Shown here: piece after piece, positions 20,784 to 33,499 of the stretch | How the letters are laid out: every line of letters starts with the position of its first letter | Numbering within the stretch: the first letter of the stretch is position 1 | Source: Heloderma charlesbogerti | Taxonomy: Eukaryota > Chordata > Lepidosauria > Squamata > Helodermatidae | Assembly: GCA_026122225.1 (NCBI GenBank) | Contig: JANEZZ010002202.1 | Coordinates: forward strand, 62,001-126,000 | Direction of reading: 5' to 3' | Length of the DNA: 64,000 nucleotides | Made by a program: the position numbers and the translations under genes | Notes under the pieces: generated by a model | The model's database searches: none | Told to the model about the DNA's origin: nothing | What the model saw: only the letters and a program-made list of their open reading frames with translations

Positions 20784-22273
20784 ACCCATATCTAGACCCA
20801 TAATCAATTCCAGGCACCTGTTCAGCACCTCTCCTGGCTTGAATGTTAAAAGGAAATGAGGTTGGGTATCATCAGCTTCCAGTCCGGGTTTGTCACAGAG
20901 GAATATGACCCAGACGTATTTGGGAGGTGCCTATGTTGGGTTGTATCTGACTGTGTTCTTCCATCAGCAGATCAAATTCCTCCTCCTGCCTGCAGCCCCA
21001 GGCATGGCCCCCCTCCCTGATCTGCTCTGGAGGGTAGGGAGACCCTCCACATCATATTTGGGGTGTGGTGGGGGGCTCCAGGGTGAAGGAGGGGAAAGGG
21101 AAACACCCATTGTGCGAGCAGAGATCCGCTTACATAACACTGAATTTATTATTATCATTTACGTGTCAGAGTAAGTTCTCTTCTTTTATTAACCAAAGCC
21201 TTTAACTGAATTTTGCTCCAGCTGCTCTACATGAATATGTCAATGCTGTTGTCTACTGTCTTGCTGTTTTAGTCTTTTGCTTGTGGTTTTAGTTGCTGAT
21301 TTTTCACTTTTTTAAATTTACTATTGTTATTTTTTAGTTTAATTGTCTGTTGTTTGAGATACTTTTAGTGGAAAAGGAACTGACAAATATTCAAAACAAA
21401 CCAATATACAATCCATCAGGAATCCAAAACTTTGCCCCTAACAGAGGCGGATAAGCTTTTATGGCTTGCATTAGTGAAGTCATTTCCCAATTAATCAGGG
21501 AACTGGCTTGGTTCCAAAAACCAACCTAAATTTGGTCTGGCCTTACCCGACCTGGAAGTGTAGTTTTCCCAAAGAGCTACTGACATTGCAGGGTGTGGGA
21601 GTGGGCTAGATGGGAATTCTTCATTGGCTCAAATTTTAATCCAAGCCAGAGAAGTCCCCCTTTGTTTGAGGCAAGCGTTATGAGCATCCAAAATACATAC
21701 CCGAGGCCACCTACTTAGTACAAGTTTCACTGGAATCTCTACCTCCCTCCACACACCCTACATGCAAGTGTCATAACCTGTGTGGAAGGATGACAAAATC
21801 AGGCTACAGCTTGCTTCCACAGCACTACACAAGATGAGAATTCTCTGACAGACAGAGTTCAGAAAGGGAGAGATGGGGGTACACCTGTGGAATAGGCAGA
21901 ACTACATGCTTTGCACAATGCAGCTTCTGACGCTGCAGTTTGAAGCAGAAGACTGACATGGGACAAGAGAGATTTCTTAAACCTTTCCCTGATGCCATTT
22001 CACATTGAAAATCCTGCCTTAGCTACTTTTACCCATATCTTTTCCATCACAGCTGTAGAAGCACCTTCAGGATCAATTTAAACAGCATGGGGCTGGATTT
22101 ACATTGAATCAACTGCACTGACAAAAGTGAATTTCCTTGTCCCTCCCTTCCCACAGTAGCCCCTCCAGCTCCCTGAACATGCTTCACAGAGAGTCAGCAG
22201 ATCCTGCTGAATGGAGCAAGCTGTGGTGTGGTTGGAGGGGGATCCCACAGAATGAGGTGGAGGAACCTTCTGC
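20784..22273. other. Non-coding sequence, nothing recognised
   Basis: No supported gene or repeat. The frames 20890-21174 and 22293-22099 lack recognisable motifs. Confidence 0.45.
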
Positions 22274-22307
22274 AAGAGCTCCACCTTCTGCATGAGGTGG
22301 AGCTCTT
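22274..22307. repeat. Perfect 13-bp stem hairpin
   Basis: AAGAGCTCCACCT (22274-22286), an 8-nt loop TCTGCATG, then AGGTGGAGCTCTT (22295-22307). It sits in non-coding DNA with no run of T after it. Confidence 0.8.
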
Positions 22308-22567
22308 CCTCTTACAGAAGGCAGATCCAACCCCGTGAACGGAAAGGATTAAGTCCTCCCCCTGCTCCGCTGTCAATCTTCTGCTCTGAATTGCAGCCCA
22401 AGATTGACTTTATATTTTTAAAAAATCAAAAAAGTATAATGAAGGAGATGTAACATGTAGCTCTGCCATAATTCTATTGAGTTTGATTCACTGCACAATG
22501 GATGGAGCTGTTTTAACTAACGCTACTATGGTTGAACTTTGCTAAAATTTGTTTTCTTTACTTAAAT

Positions 22568-22809
22568 GTAGTGTAGTGGTGAGAGTGACGGACTGGGAGC
22601 CAGAGATCCAGGTTCTAGTCCCCACTTGGCCATGGAAGCTCACTAGGTGACTTTGGGCCAGTCACAGACTCTCAGCCCAACCTACCTCACAGGGTTGTTG
22701 TTGTGAGGATAAAACGGAGAGGAGGGGGATAATGTAAGCCGCCTTGCATTCCTTGCAAGAGGAAAAAAGGCAGGATATAAATGTAATACATAAATAATTA
22801 AATAATTAA
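22568..22809 (+). mobile_element. Sauria-type tRNA-derived SINE
   Basis: The tRNA-like head has GTGTAGTGGTGAGAGTG as A-box region and GGTTCTAGTCC (22611-22621) as B box. The conserved middle CTTTGGGCCAGTCAC and CTACCTCACAGGG follows, then a BovB-like tail (GGCAGGATATAAATGTAATA) and AAATAATTAAATAATT repeats. It would be mobilised by BovB proteins. Non-coding. Confidence 0.85.
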
Positions 22810-22962
22810 ATTCCTCCCTATTCAATGACAGAAAAGCATGCTGGTTTAAAACTTGAGTTAAGGTTATCTCATATTGGATCAAGCTCCACAAAACCAGGAA
22901 ATTGGAAGCTTTGGCTGATGCCTTAACAGACATGTGCTGTGATCAGTAATTATGTTGTGCAA

Positions 22963-23214
22963 TTTATTTATTTATTATTTATTTATTGCATTTATACCCC
23001 ACTTTTTTCCTCTTGCAAGGAACCCAAGGCGGCTTACATTATCCTCCTCCTCTCCATTTTATCCTCACAACAACAACCCTGTGAGGTGGGTTGGGCTGAG
23101 AGTCTGTGACTGGCCCAAAGTCACCCAGTGAGCTTCCATGGCTGAGTGGGGACTAGAACCCAGATCTCTCAGCTCCTAGTCCAACACTCTTGCCACTACA
23201 CCACACTGGCTCTT
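22963..23214 (-). mobile_element. Sauria-type tRNA-derived SINE
   Basis: Minus-strand copy with tail (ATTTATTTATTATTTATTTA at 22963), BovB-like ATTTATACCCCACTTTTTTC, the CTGGCCCAAAGTCACCCAG middle and a B-box complement GGGGACTAGAACCC near 23147-23160, ending with the tRNA-like head at CCACACTGGC. It lies in opposite orientation about 150 bp from the copy at 22568, giving a potential inverted pair. Confidence 0.87.
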
Positions 23215-23656
23215 TCCGCAAATTGTACTTGTTTACAACTTACCCTCCATGTACCACTCTGTTGCTAGCCCAAATCTGGATGGGGAGGATGGAGTACCTG
23301 GGACTAGCAAAGATGCCTCATGTTGTCCTATCCCTTGCTTTATGAAGCTGCTGATCCTATTCCTTACTATATTCCTAGAGATTTCCTCCTGTGCGTTGAC
23401 CCATGTGTGTTCTCTGTGTGTTCACTGCTTGTAAGCAAGCACAATTTGTGACATTGCACACCATGATTACTGATCATGGTTTTGAGAGAGGCTCAGTTGG
23501 CTCCTTCTTGCTTAAGTTTCAGGTGAGGTGCTAACTAAGACCTTTTTATTTTGCAAAGCTTTTAGACCGAGATAAAGTTCTATGTACTTGTTTTATTCTG
23601 AATTTTTTATCCTGCTCTGATTAAGTTATCATACAATAACTTATTGTATGAAATTA
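23215..23656. other. Non-coding sequence, nothing recognised
   Basis: No supported feature. Confidence 0.45.
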
Positions 23657-23721
23657 TGTTTAGTAATGTGAAATGTTTTTACTGTGTATTATATATTTTA
23701 TGAACTTTGCTTATGTTATAA
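23657..23721. repeat. 60-bp direct repeat, copy 2
   Basis: Matches 20723-20783 in the same orientation (GTTTAGTAATGTGAAATG, then ACTTTGCTTATGTTATA). Confidence 0.6.
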
Positions 23722-23876
23722 AGCATGGTGGGAGTCAAGAACTGCTGGATCTGTGTACAGCTCCCCTGTGTGATGTACCTTTGAACTACAGGTGGCAGCT
23801 TCTCAGTGAAGTACCATTTTGACTCTGCCCATCCTGGCCTGGCATACACTTTGGTACAGACCAAAAAGGCTCTTAG

Positions 23877-24050
23877 AATAATACGAAATCATGGAGTTAG
23901 AAGGGACCTCGGAGATCATCTAGTCCAATGCTGTGCTCAATGCAGACTCTGCTTAAATCCAGCCTCTCCTTAAATACCTCCAGCAAAGGAGAACCCCATC
24001 TCCTGAGGCAATATGCTCCACTGCTGAACAGCTTACACTGTTAGACGTAA
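23877..24050 (-). mobile_element. CR1 LINE 3'-end fragment
   Basis: AATCATGGAGTTAGAAGGGA, then GAGATCATCTAGTCCAA, followed by CCTCTCCTTAAATACCTCC, is the reverse-complemented CR1 3' end. Diverged relative to the copy at 30942-31510. Non-coding remnant. Confidence 0.75.
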
Positions 24051-25888
24051 TTCTGTAATTATTAATTGCTTGATTGTGAGATCTCCAGCAAAGACAAGAG
24101 GGCATATTGTATCTCGATGATCTTAAATAATAAAAGATAAACATGCACATATTTGCAATTTGGGGTATGTGTGTGTGTGTGGGGGGAGAAACTACTGGAG
24201 AGAAACGATCAAGACCCCTCGAACACACACTCTCACACACACCAGTTTTCTTTTGCAAATTTCAGCAACCTGTCATTCAAGGTACAAACATCTCAGATGG
24301 AATGCATGTTTGTAGGACAAAATGTTAACAGTCCTTTCAACTCCAGTCCTTATAGCTAGCACAGAGGAGTTGATTGCTCCTCAAAGTGACACAATAACTT
24401 CCTATGAGGGGCTTGTCTTTACCCTAAGACCTTTTCTTATACAATCAAAGCACCCAAAGGTAGTTAAAAAAATGTGCAGGGGATGGTTCAAGGAAGAATG
24501 CAGATTAGCAAAACGGAAGACTGCCCACTCAGATCTTTAAGAGCTAATAATACTCCAAAAGCAATAGAGAATTTGGTGCAGTTATAAACATCAGCTGCAT
24601 TTTGCAGGCTTCACATGTAGCCCTAAATAAACAGTTTCCCATATCCAGATAACATTATTAAAAACAATAAAAGAATAAACCATGTCTTATCTATAATCTT
24701 TGAATAAATGTACTCATTTTTCCATTTAATGTGCTATAATAGAAATAATGTACTTAGCTTCAGGTGGATATTACAATGTTGCAAAGCCTAATTATAAATC
24801 CAATTCCTCTCCTTCCAAAATGCTTAATCAAACCTTTTAACAATATAGATCTTGTCTCCCTTAGTCGAGATGTAAAATTGCTTTTGAAAATTATTCAACT
24901 GGCAATGCTCCTTCTGTCCTCCAATTGCTATATATGTTGGAGATATAATTAAAACTGGAGGGTAAATAGTCAGTTGTCAAGTGGATGATGTCACCATGGA
25001 CTCTTCCACATTTCACCTATATCCAGGTCACCTTTTCCTGAAAGAAAAATGGTATTTTGCACACAGGTATATAAATAAACCCTTGAATGTACTCGTACCC
25101 CACCTTAAAGTGTTCCTTCTACCAACGTTCCCATCACACCTTCATTGGAATTATTCTTTTTATAAACTTTGGAACACATTTTGTAAACTGTACATGAAAA
25201 CATTCACACCCCAAAAGTAGGATAAAGCTACAAAGTAGGATAAATTCTAAATACTTTCCTCCTATCTTTTTCCCACTGAAATACCGTCACTAGTATGAAA
25301 GGCTCTTACTTATAAAAATCGCATTATTTGCATCCTGATTCTAAACATTTGCAGAAGCATAAGTAATGCAGTGATTCCCAAACTGTATATCAGAACACAC
25401 TAGAATGCTATGAGAAGGGCCAGAATAAGCCTTTAAAAAATCAAGCCACTATGTTGGATGGATCCACAATGCTGTGCCTCTCATGAGGGGGAAATCCAGT
25501 ACAAAATGGACCCCATGCTCCCAATATATGGGTAGTAGTGGCATTATCCTGAGGATGGAAGTAAGAATGCACTGGGGTACTGCTGATAGGCATAGGGATT
25601 CTTAGAAACATCACTGTTCCCAAGAAAGCACAGTCTCCTCCCTGAACCCCGACTGACTGAAAAAAGAGGAGCATAGCATGACATGAGGTAATATTAGCTG
25701 GATACTTCAAAGCTGCAAGAAGGATACTTGCCTATTTTTTTCTGGGAGCTGATCAAATACAGTTCAAGAAAAAATAACTTGACCCTCAGGTAGCAAAAGT
25801 TTGGAGAAAACTGTACTAAGGCACATTGAGTAAACAAGCTTTGTTCAGGTATCTAGTGCTCAATGTTTATTGTGAATGGTTTGTTTGC

Positions 25889-25889
<1 letters not shown>
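24051..25889. other. Non-coding sequence without recognised features
   Basis: A short GT/CA-rich patch at 24166-24242. Frames such as 24322-24540 (72 codons) have no recognisable domain. Confidence 0.45.
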
Positions 25890-25954
<65 letters not shown>

Positions 25955-25990
25955 AGATAGATAGATAGATATAGACACACACACACATAC
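25890..25990. repeat. Compound microsatellite (GT)n(AT)n(GATA)n(CA)n
   Basis: A GT run, then an AT run, then GATA units and a CA run. The whole tract is partly self-complementary. A diverged L2-like 3' end (CATACTCCACTTTTCGCCTC) follows at about 25998-26100. Confidence 0.9.
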
Positions 25991-26189
25991 ATATATAAAT
26001 CATACTCCACTTTTCGCCTCCAAAAAAGGAGTTACTCAAAGTGGATTGCTTGCGAAGTATAAAAACAGACATAAAAACAATAGTAATCACTTGAACACAA
26101 TTATCAAACTAAAAGGAGCATCAAGACAAAAATACAAAGAACCAAAACTAACCATCAAATTAAATTAGGCAACAACTTGGGTGGCCTCA

Positions 26190-26402
26190 TATCCACTGCC
26201 AAACAGAGGAAATGCATCACGAAAAAAGAGGGGGAAGGGAATTTGAGAGGAAAAACAGATGGGGGAAGGTTTAGTACCCCTCTCCTGGAGCGCCTAGGTC
26301 CAATCTGAATAAGGGCTGTGCATGCTTACACGAAGATAAAGAAAATCATCATGCATAGCTCCACTGTGCCTAGTTACCCAAACATTTAGATTGGCCCTAA
26401 GT
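26190..26402. mobile_element. Partial DNA transposon related to the element at 5516-6177
   Basis: ATCTGAATAAGGGCTGTGCA, then GCTTACACGAAGATAAAG, parallels 6079-6125. A CCCTAAG right edge resembles the terminus at 6168-6177. The left part is missing. Confidence 0.4.
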
Positions 26403-26419
26403 CATAGCTAAGGTATGAC

Positions 26420-26830
26420 AATTTCACTTTATCCCACATTTGAATTTTTTAAATCTCAAATTCCTTCTCTCTCAAATATGAAGAACTTTGTAAATTTTGG
26501 TAACTGAAACAAACTGAAATGAAATTCTCACCTATCTGCACCAACCTGCCTGCCTTATAGCTCTTAAAGATGAGCCTGTCAGAAAAAAATGAGGTGGCAA
26601 CTAACATTAAGCACTAAAATGGCTGAATACACAAAGATCGAAACCCAGACTTTTAAGAGAAACACGCACAAAGCCCTCTGCCAGAATGGATGAATCTGTC
26701 AGTTTCAGTTTCTCCCAAATTTGAATTATTTTAATCTCAAGTTCTTTTTGTCCTGAATATGGAGAATTTTGCAAATTCTGTTAAATTCTTATCAAAAAAC
26801 AAATCAAATTAAATTCTCACCCATCCCCAG
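26420..26830. mobile_element. Putative old hAT-like element(s), AT-rich family
   Basis: Two related segments share TTTGAATT, TTTTAATCTCAA and AATATGRAGAA-like blocks followed by a TTCTCACC(C/T)ATC edge: 26420-26540 and 26690-26830. The second begins GAATGGATGAATCTGTCAG and ends CTCACCCATCCC, like the tips at 3032-3459. No duplication was verified. Confidence 0.4.
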
Positions 26831-29800
26831 TCCTACTACCAGTCTTCTTGAGAAGCCCCAATTATTCAGATTTATGTACTGATCGTTGTAGGGATTATAT
26901 TGTTGCACCCTTTGTATGTCCCCAAGCAGGGAGAAATTCCAGGGGTTGTTCTACTTGGGTTTTGCTTCCTTTGGAACCATATGGCATTTTTTAAATTAAT
27001 TTATTTTACAAATATATAAGTAAAGCATAAGTGGTGGCAAACAGCAGGCACCCCTTTAAAAGATCAAAGAGAGGCTGTCCACCTCCAAGTTGACTTCTAT
27101 CACTCACAGCTCATTCTCTCTGGGTCTTCTGCCTCTTTCAGACTACTATTTCTTTATGCTGTCCCTCTCTCTCTTTCACATACACATCTCTGCCTTCCCC
27201 CTCTTCTTAGCCTGGTAGAGATGTCATCTCCTTGAAAACACTTCAAGTATCAGGAGACTATCACCTGGCAATTAGTTTCCATGGAGCGATATTAACCACC
27301 CATTCTGGGATATTAAAGAAATGGTCAACCAGCACCCAACATCAATATACTGTCTAGTTCCAGACAGCATACCACTAAACAGTCATATTACATTTTCTTG
27401 CAAATACATCTATAAAAGGGTAGGAAGATCTATCAATTGTGTCTATTATTATATACAGTCAGAGAATGAGAGAGAAATTCTACTGTGGCTCCATGTTCTG
27501 CTTTTCATATTCTTAGTACAGGCTTTGAGTATATTATAATGCTCACATTTCTAAAACATTATCTTAACTTTTAAATAAATACTGAATTGAATCCTTCAAA
27601 ACAAAACCCAACCTTGGCATTATAGCAAATACCTTAGTACTTACACTACAGCTTGTTTTTTTCCAAATATTCTGCAGAGATATAAAATTATTTTCCCCTG
27701 ATTGCTAGCTCCACCTACTGGAATTGATTTACCACCTTAAACTCTTTATTCTAATCCACATTATGAAACATAAAGAAATACCTTTCACAGATCACAGAAC
27801 AGACTGACTTCCTATTCCCCCTGTTTTTACAGTGCTTCTCAAGTTTCTGCTTCAACAGTTTTTTTAATTTACAGAGAGCAAATTTCTACTTTTAAAAGGT
27901 CAGTCCCTATGTCTTCATTCTGCCCAGTTTCGCTTTTGTAAATGGGAAAATATAACAAGGTATACAGAGAAACATTTTCCAAACACATTGTTCTATTTTC
28001 ATGCTAGATCTATTTGATATTTTGCCACACTATACCTACAAGTATGCTCTCCTTTTATATTTTTGTTTGCAAACATTTGAACATGTGGGTTCCTAGGACA
28101 ATAAGACTGAAATCCATGGTGCTTCTGAATGCTACTGCCAAAAAATACATAGAATCTACAATACAAATGCACCAACAGTTACATCCTACTATAACAACCA
28201 AGACAAGAGCATCAATAGATTCTCACACTTGGATACCTTTACAGGGTCGGGGGGGGGGGGACACTGTCTGCATCTTGAATCCTTACACTCCATGATAATT
28301 CTGACTACTATCTTTTTTTTTTTGAAGGACTCAGATTCAGAATTCTCCAATGATTGAGCTGTCAGCATACGTAAAACTTTTCTGACATTTCTGTAGAATT
28401 TTGTATCCAGAAATAACTTCATTCCATTGATTAGCACTGTTCTATTAGGTGTCTACGCTTCAGGAACAATTACAAAGCAACACTAGAGTTTCCTACTCAA
28501 AAATCCTACTAAATTTTCAACAGACAGTTATTCCAGAAGATTACTGTTTTTTTAAGTAAAAGAGATCACTGAAGCAGAGGATCAAATAATCAAGACAGAA
28601 CACCAAAGATCTGAAAGGGATGTTTGTTTTTGACTGAAGGACTGGATTACTTCTAGGATAATTTTTTTCATAGCAATTTAACCTCTCTTTTTTTTGCTTC
28701 AGGTTGTTGAAAGGTTAACATTAGGCCTAAGCACAACAGGGCTTCTTGCAGTTGTTGCACTTGGGCGATAACATCTTATACTGTGTCAGACACTGCTCAA
28801 GTTCTATTGAATTTCTTCAGTAGAAAAGTTTGTTGAGTAATATAGAGCTCTGTGTTTGAAGGGAAAGCCTCAGAAATCCCATATGAAGTGTAATGCTCAA
28901 CATGCAGCCCTTTCAGCAGACCATATTCCCCTGGAATTCCTCTGGAATGAGGAATAGAGTTGCATGGACTTCTCCAGATCACAAGATCTATGTAATCTAT
29001 GTAAAAATAATGAAAACTTCTGTGCAACTGAAGCTATAGCAACAATGTATTCTGCCTATATAGTTCTCTTCCAGTGAATTCGATTCATTGTATGCTGCTT
29101 TCCCACAAGAACTTAATGCTCAAAGCTACTCACAGAAGATAACAGTAAAAACACAGTAAAAAATAACAGCATATAAAATACAAATAACATTTGAATATTT
29201 CAGCAACCAATATCCATATCAATATAATAATATTTAAAAAATTAATGGAACACAGATAATGAATAGAATTTGATAACCAATCACCAAACATGAAACATGG
29301 ATCACGATCTTAACTCTAGACTGATACTATGTTATTCTTCCGCCTAGATATGAACAAATCAAATTGCTGAAATTTTGATACATCACCGTAAAATCAATCA
29401 TATTAAGTATGAAGAAGAGTTATGGCAAGGATCCGAAGAATCACATCTGTCCTTCTGCTCATGCATGGGGGTTTCCAGCGTTCCCCTTCCATGCTTGGAA
29501 GCCCTGAGAAGCAGCACTCTGTTGGGCGAGGGCTGCTACAGAAGGAAATGCCTTCTGGTGCATCCATGGAAGTGCTTTCCATTTGCATGTGGCGGTCAAG
29601 GAGACAGGATGGTTCATATCCCTGCTTATAATTATAATGGGTTGTACAAGTATTTGCCTCCTGAAATATTTGTTTTCTGGAATATTTATTTATATATATT
29701 TGATAGAATTCCAAAAGCTGAATTGGCTTGCATAAGTCCAGCACACCTGCAATTTCTCTCTCAAATAACAACATACATGCTGCATTACAAAACTGCTTTT

Positions 29801-29889
29801 GAAACTGACCCAAGATAATCATGTGGCACAGGATGATCTTGGGGAAAACAAAGACATGAAAACTAGGCTTTGGTAGTTGCTCAAGTACA
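26831..29889. other. Non-coding sequence, mostly featureless; two overlapping unassigned frames
   Basis: Low-GC DNA with a G-run at 28247-28260 and an L2-like 3' fragment near 29090-29180. Overlapping open frames of 147 codons (29375-29818, +) and 139 codons (29403-29822, -) exist. Neither shows a recognised motif, so I do not call a gene. Confidence 0.45.
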
Positions 29890-30093
29890 CAGGAACATAG
29901 GAAGCTGCCTTATACTGCTTATCCTGAGCCTTATCCTGAGTCAGACCATTGGTCCATCTAGCCCAGTATTGCCAACACTGACTGGAGCAGCTATCTAGGC
30001 AGGATTCTTTCCTAGGTGTACCTGTGGATGCTGGGGAATAAACCAGGAACCTTCTCAAAGGATGTGCTGTACCACTGAGCTAAGGCCTCTCCC
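29890..30093 (-). mobile_element. tRNA-derived SINE
   Basis: On the minus strand the copy starts GGGAGAGGCCTTAGCTCAGTGG, a tRNA-like head whose TTAGCTCAGTGG is an A-box match. A degenerate B box GGTTCCTGGTTTATTCC follows. The body contains the CAGTATTGCCAACACTGACTGG / CAGACCATTGGTCCATCTAG blocks and ends at GCAGCTTCCTATGTTCC. It is a Pol III-type SINE relic, not a functional tRNA. Confidence 0.72.
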
Positions 30094-30941
30094 AGGTCTC
30101 GAGTAATGACCATCAGCATTAGAGGAGATACGTTTGATTCCAGTGAGTTTTCAATCCGACCACAAATCTGCATGATATAACACATTTAATTCTTGGAATG
30201 CCTTCTGCAAATCTGCATAATTTTTCAGCTTGCTGGCACACAGACAAGTTCTACAGCAGAACACTGGCAAAGCATGGGTCGTTTGAAGAGCTTCATTAGG
30301 CTTACTACTGCCTTCCATATGTTTGCCAGTCCTGCAGCTGTAGTGAAACAGAATAGGTATCATTCATCCGTCCCATGCCAACACAACACATAAAGATTCT
30401 CTGCCAACCCAGGACTAGATCATCAAAGCAAGTCATTATCTAGCTGCTGGAAGCCAAAAACAAACAAAACAAAAAACAAAAAATGACCATAAGGTCCAAA
30501 TACATGAACTTAACTAGCATACAAAAGAGAACAGAGCTCAGGATTTCATTTTATAAAAGATTTATAACGATTTCTAATTTAATGTGCTATATTTATTTAT
30601 CTTATTCATTTATTCCCCACTTTCAAAATAAAATCCTTTCCTAATAGCTTAAAATAGAAGCAATCAAAACAATACATGAAAATCAATTAAAAGTGATTTC
30701 TAGGTGATTTACCTTGTATTAGGACAAAACAGAAAGTTTAACCCATTGACTTCAAAGTATCAAGAACCAAAAACCATATTGGGTTTCATATTTTATTTAA
30801 ATACAATAGTGTTTTAAAACACTCAGAATCTAATAATATCATCTTGTTAAAGCTATTAAACGATGGGAGGAGGCTGGGAAGTAAGACCTTCCTCTGACTG
30901 CCGATGAAAGCTGCCCAGTGAAACAATGTTATTTCCGCTTC
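30094..30941. other. Non-coding sequence, weak L2-like tail
   Basis: ATTTATTTATCTTATTCATTT, then CCCCACTTTC, near 30590-30690 resembles a LINE 3' end. Nothing else supported. Confidence 0.4.
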
Positions 30942-31510
30942 ATAGGATCATAGAATAGTAGGGTTGGAAGGGGACTACAAGACCATCGAGTCCAACCCCC
31001 TGCTCAATTCAGGAATCCAGGTCAGAGCATCCCTGACAGATGGCTGTCCAGCCTCGTCTTGAATGCCTCCAGTGTGGGAGAGCCCACTACCTCCCTAGGT
31101 AATTGGTTCCATTGTCGTATTGCTCTAACAGCCAGGAAGTTCTTTCTGATGTTCAGACAGAATCTGGCTTCCTGTAACTTGAGCCCATTATTCCGTGTCC
31201 TGCATTTTGGGATGACTGAGAAGAGCTCTTGGCCTTCCTCTCTGTAACAGCCTTTCAAGTACTTGAAGAGCGCTATCATATCTCCCCTCAGTCTTCTCTT
31301 CTCAAGGCTAAACATGCCCAGTTCTTTCAGCCTCTACTCACAGGGCTTTGTTTCCAGTCCCCTGATCATCTTTGTTGCCCTTCTCTGAACCCTCTCCAGC
31401 TTGTCTGCATCCTTCTTAAAGTATGGTGCCCAGAACGGGACACAGTACTCCAGATGAGGCCTAACCAGTGCTGAGTAGAGGGGAACTAGTACTTCACAGG
31501 ATTTGGAAAC
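30942..31510 (-). mobile_element. CR1 LINE 3' part, interrupted by BovB
   Basis: The minus-strand CR1 begins at 33691 and resumes at about 31510 after a BovB insertion, ending at the ATAGAATAGTAGGGTTGG terminus near 30950. The RT C-terminus is recognisable: [28 protein letters not shown], then FSLEKRRLRGDMIALFKYL and WNQLPREVVGSP in the frame 31315-31022. A frame change near 31330 and the insertion make it inactive. Confidence 0.92.
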
Positions 31511-33499
31511 TTGGACCATAGCACACCAGGCCTTCCTGTCCTGCACTCTCTCCCGGAGCGTGCTCAAGTTCATATTCATTGCATCGGTGATGCTATCTAG
31601 CCATCTCATCCTCTGCCGTCCCCTTCTCCTTTTGCCTTCAGTCCTTCCCACCATCAGGGTCTTTTCCAGAGAGTTTTCTCTTCGCATTAGGTGGCCAAAA
31701 TATTTGAGCTTCAGCTTCAGTATCTGTCCTTCCAATGAGCAGTCAGGGTTGATTTCCTTTAGGATTGACAGAATTGACCTCCTTGCAGTCCAGGGGACTC
31801 GTAAGAGTCTTCTCCAGCACCACAGTTCAAAAGCATCAATTCTTCGGCGCTCAGCCTTCCTTATAGTCCAGCTCTCACAGCCATACATTACTACTGGGAA
31901 AACCATAGCTTTGATTAGACGGACCTTTGTCGGCAAGGTGATGTCTCTGCTTCTTACTATGCTGTCTAGGTTTGCCATAGCTTTCCTCCCAAGGAGCAAG
32001 TGTCTTTTAATTTCATGGCTACAGTCACCGTCTGCAGTGATCTTGGAGCCCAAGAAAGTAAAATCTGTCACTGCTTCCATTTCTTCCCCTTCTATATGCC
32101 AGGAAGTGATAGGGCCAGATGCCATGATCTTCGTTTTTTTAATGTTGAGTTTCAAACCAGCTTTTGCACTCTCCTCTTTCACCCTCAACAAGAGGCTCTT
32201 GAGATCCTCTTCGCTTTCTGCCATTAGGGTGGTATCGTCTGCATATCGGAGGTTGTTGATAATTCTCCCGGCAATCTTAATTCCAACCTGTGATTCATCC
32301 AAACCGGCGTTTCTCATGATTTACTCTGCATATAAGTTAAATAAGCAGGGTGACAATATGCAGCCTTGTCGTACTCCTTTCCCAATTTTGAACCACTCGG
32401 TTGTTCCATGTCTGGTTCTTACTGTTGCTTCTTGGCCCTCGTACAGGTTTCTCAGGAGACAGGTAAGGTGGTCTGGTACTCCCATCATTTTAAGAATTTG
32501 CCACAGTTTGTTGTGATCCACACAATCAAAGGCTTTAGCATAGTCAATGAAGCAGAAATAGACGTTTTTCTGGAATTCTCTTGCTTTCTCCATGATGCAG
32601 CAAATGTTGGTGATTTGATCTCTACTTCCTCTGCCTCTTCGAAACCCAGCTTGTACTTCCGGTAGTTCTCGGTTCGCATACTGCTGAAGCAAGGCTTGTA
32701 GGATTTTGAGCATCACCTTGCTGGCATGTGAAATGAGCGCAATTGTGCGGTAGTTTGAACACTCTTTGGCATTGCCCTTCTTTGGAATTGGAATGTAAAC
32801 TGACCTTTTCCAGTCTTGCGGCCATTGTTGAGTGTTCCAAATTTGTTGGCATATTGAATGCAGCACTTTAACAGCATCATCTTTTAGGATTTTAAATAGC
32901 TCAGCTGGAATACTGTCATCTCCGCTAGCTTTGTTGTTAGTAATGCTTCCTAAGGCCCACTTGACTTCACTCTCTAGGATGTCTGGCTCAAGTTCAGTGA
33001 CCACACTATCATGGCTATCAGGGACATTCAGATCTTTCCTGTATAGTTCTTCTGTGTATTCTTTCCACCTCTTCTTAATCTCATCTGCATCTGTTAGGTC
33101 CCTGCCTTCTTTGTCCTTTATCATGCCCGTCTTTGCACAAAACGTTCCCTTGAGATCTCCGATTTTCTTGAAGAGATCTCTAGTCTTTCCCATTCTGTTG
33201 TTTTCCTCGATTTCTTTGCATTGTTCATTTAAGAAGGCCTTCTTGTCTCTCCTTGCTATTCTTTGGAACTCTGCATTCAGTTGGATATATCTTCCCCTTT
33301 CTCCCTTGCTTTTCGCTTCCCTTCTTTCCTCAGCTACTTGTAAAGCCTCATCAGACAGCCACTTGGCTTTCTTGTATTTCTTTTTCTTTGGGATGGATTT
33401 CGTTGCTGCCTCCTGAACAATGTTACGGACCTCTGTCCATAGTTCCTCAGGCACTCTGTCTATCAGGTCTAATCCCTGAAATCTATTCCTCACCTCCAC
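31334..33499 (-). pseudogene. BovB reverse transcriptase remnant, fused at its end to CR1
   Basis: BovB (RTE clade) reverse transcriptase copies BovB, and probably SINE, RNA. The frame from 33499 runs through KTRDLFKKIGDLKG, NKASGDDSIPAELFKILK, NYRTIALISHASKVMLK, CFIDYAKAFDCVDH and GVRQGCILSPCLFNLYAE. It stops at a single TAA (32323-32321) where the other copies read TAC. The same frame continues at 32317 with the catalytic YADD (32245-32234) and on to RDITLPTKV and WCWRRLLRVPWT. At about 31511 it crosses the junction into CR1 RT residues ([16 protein letters not shown]) without a break, so the terminal frame is a chimera. The N-terminal endonuclease is missing. Confidence 0.9.

Noticed and set aside
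30060..30093. tRNA-like A and B boxes
   Set aside because: Part of a tRNA-derived SINE. The acceptor stem is not complete and the B box is degenerate, so it is not a tRNA gene.
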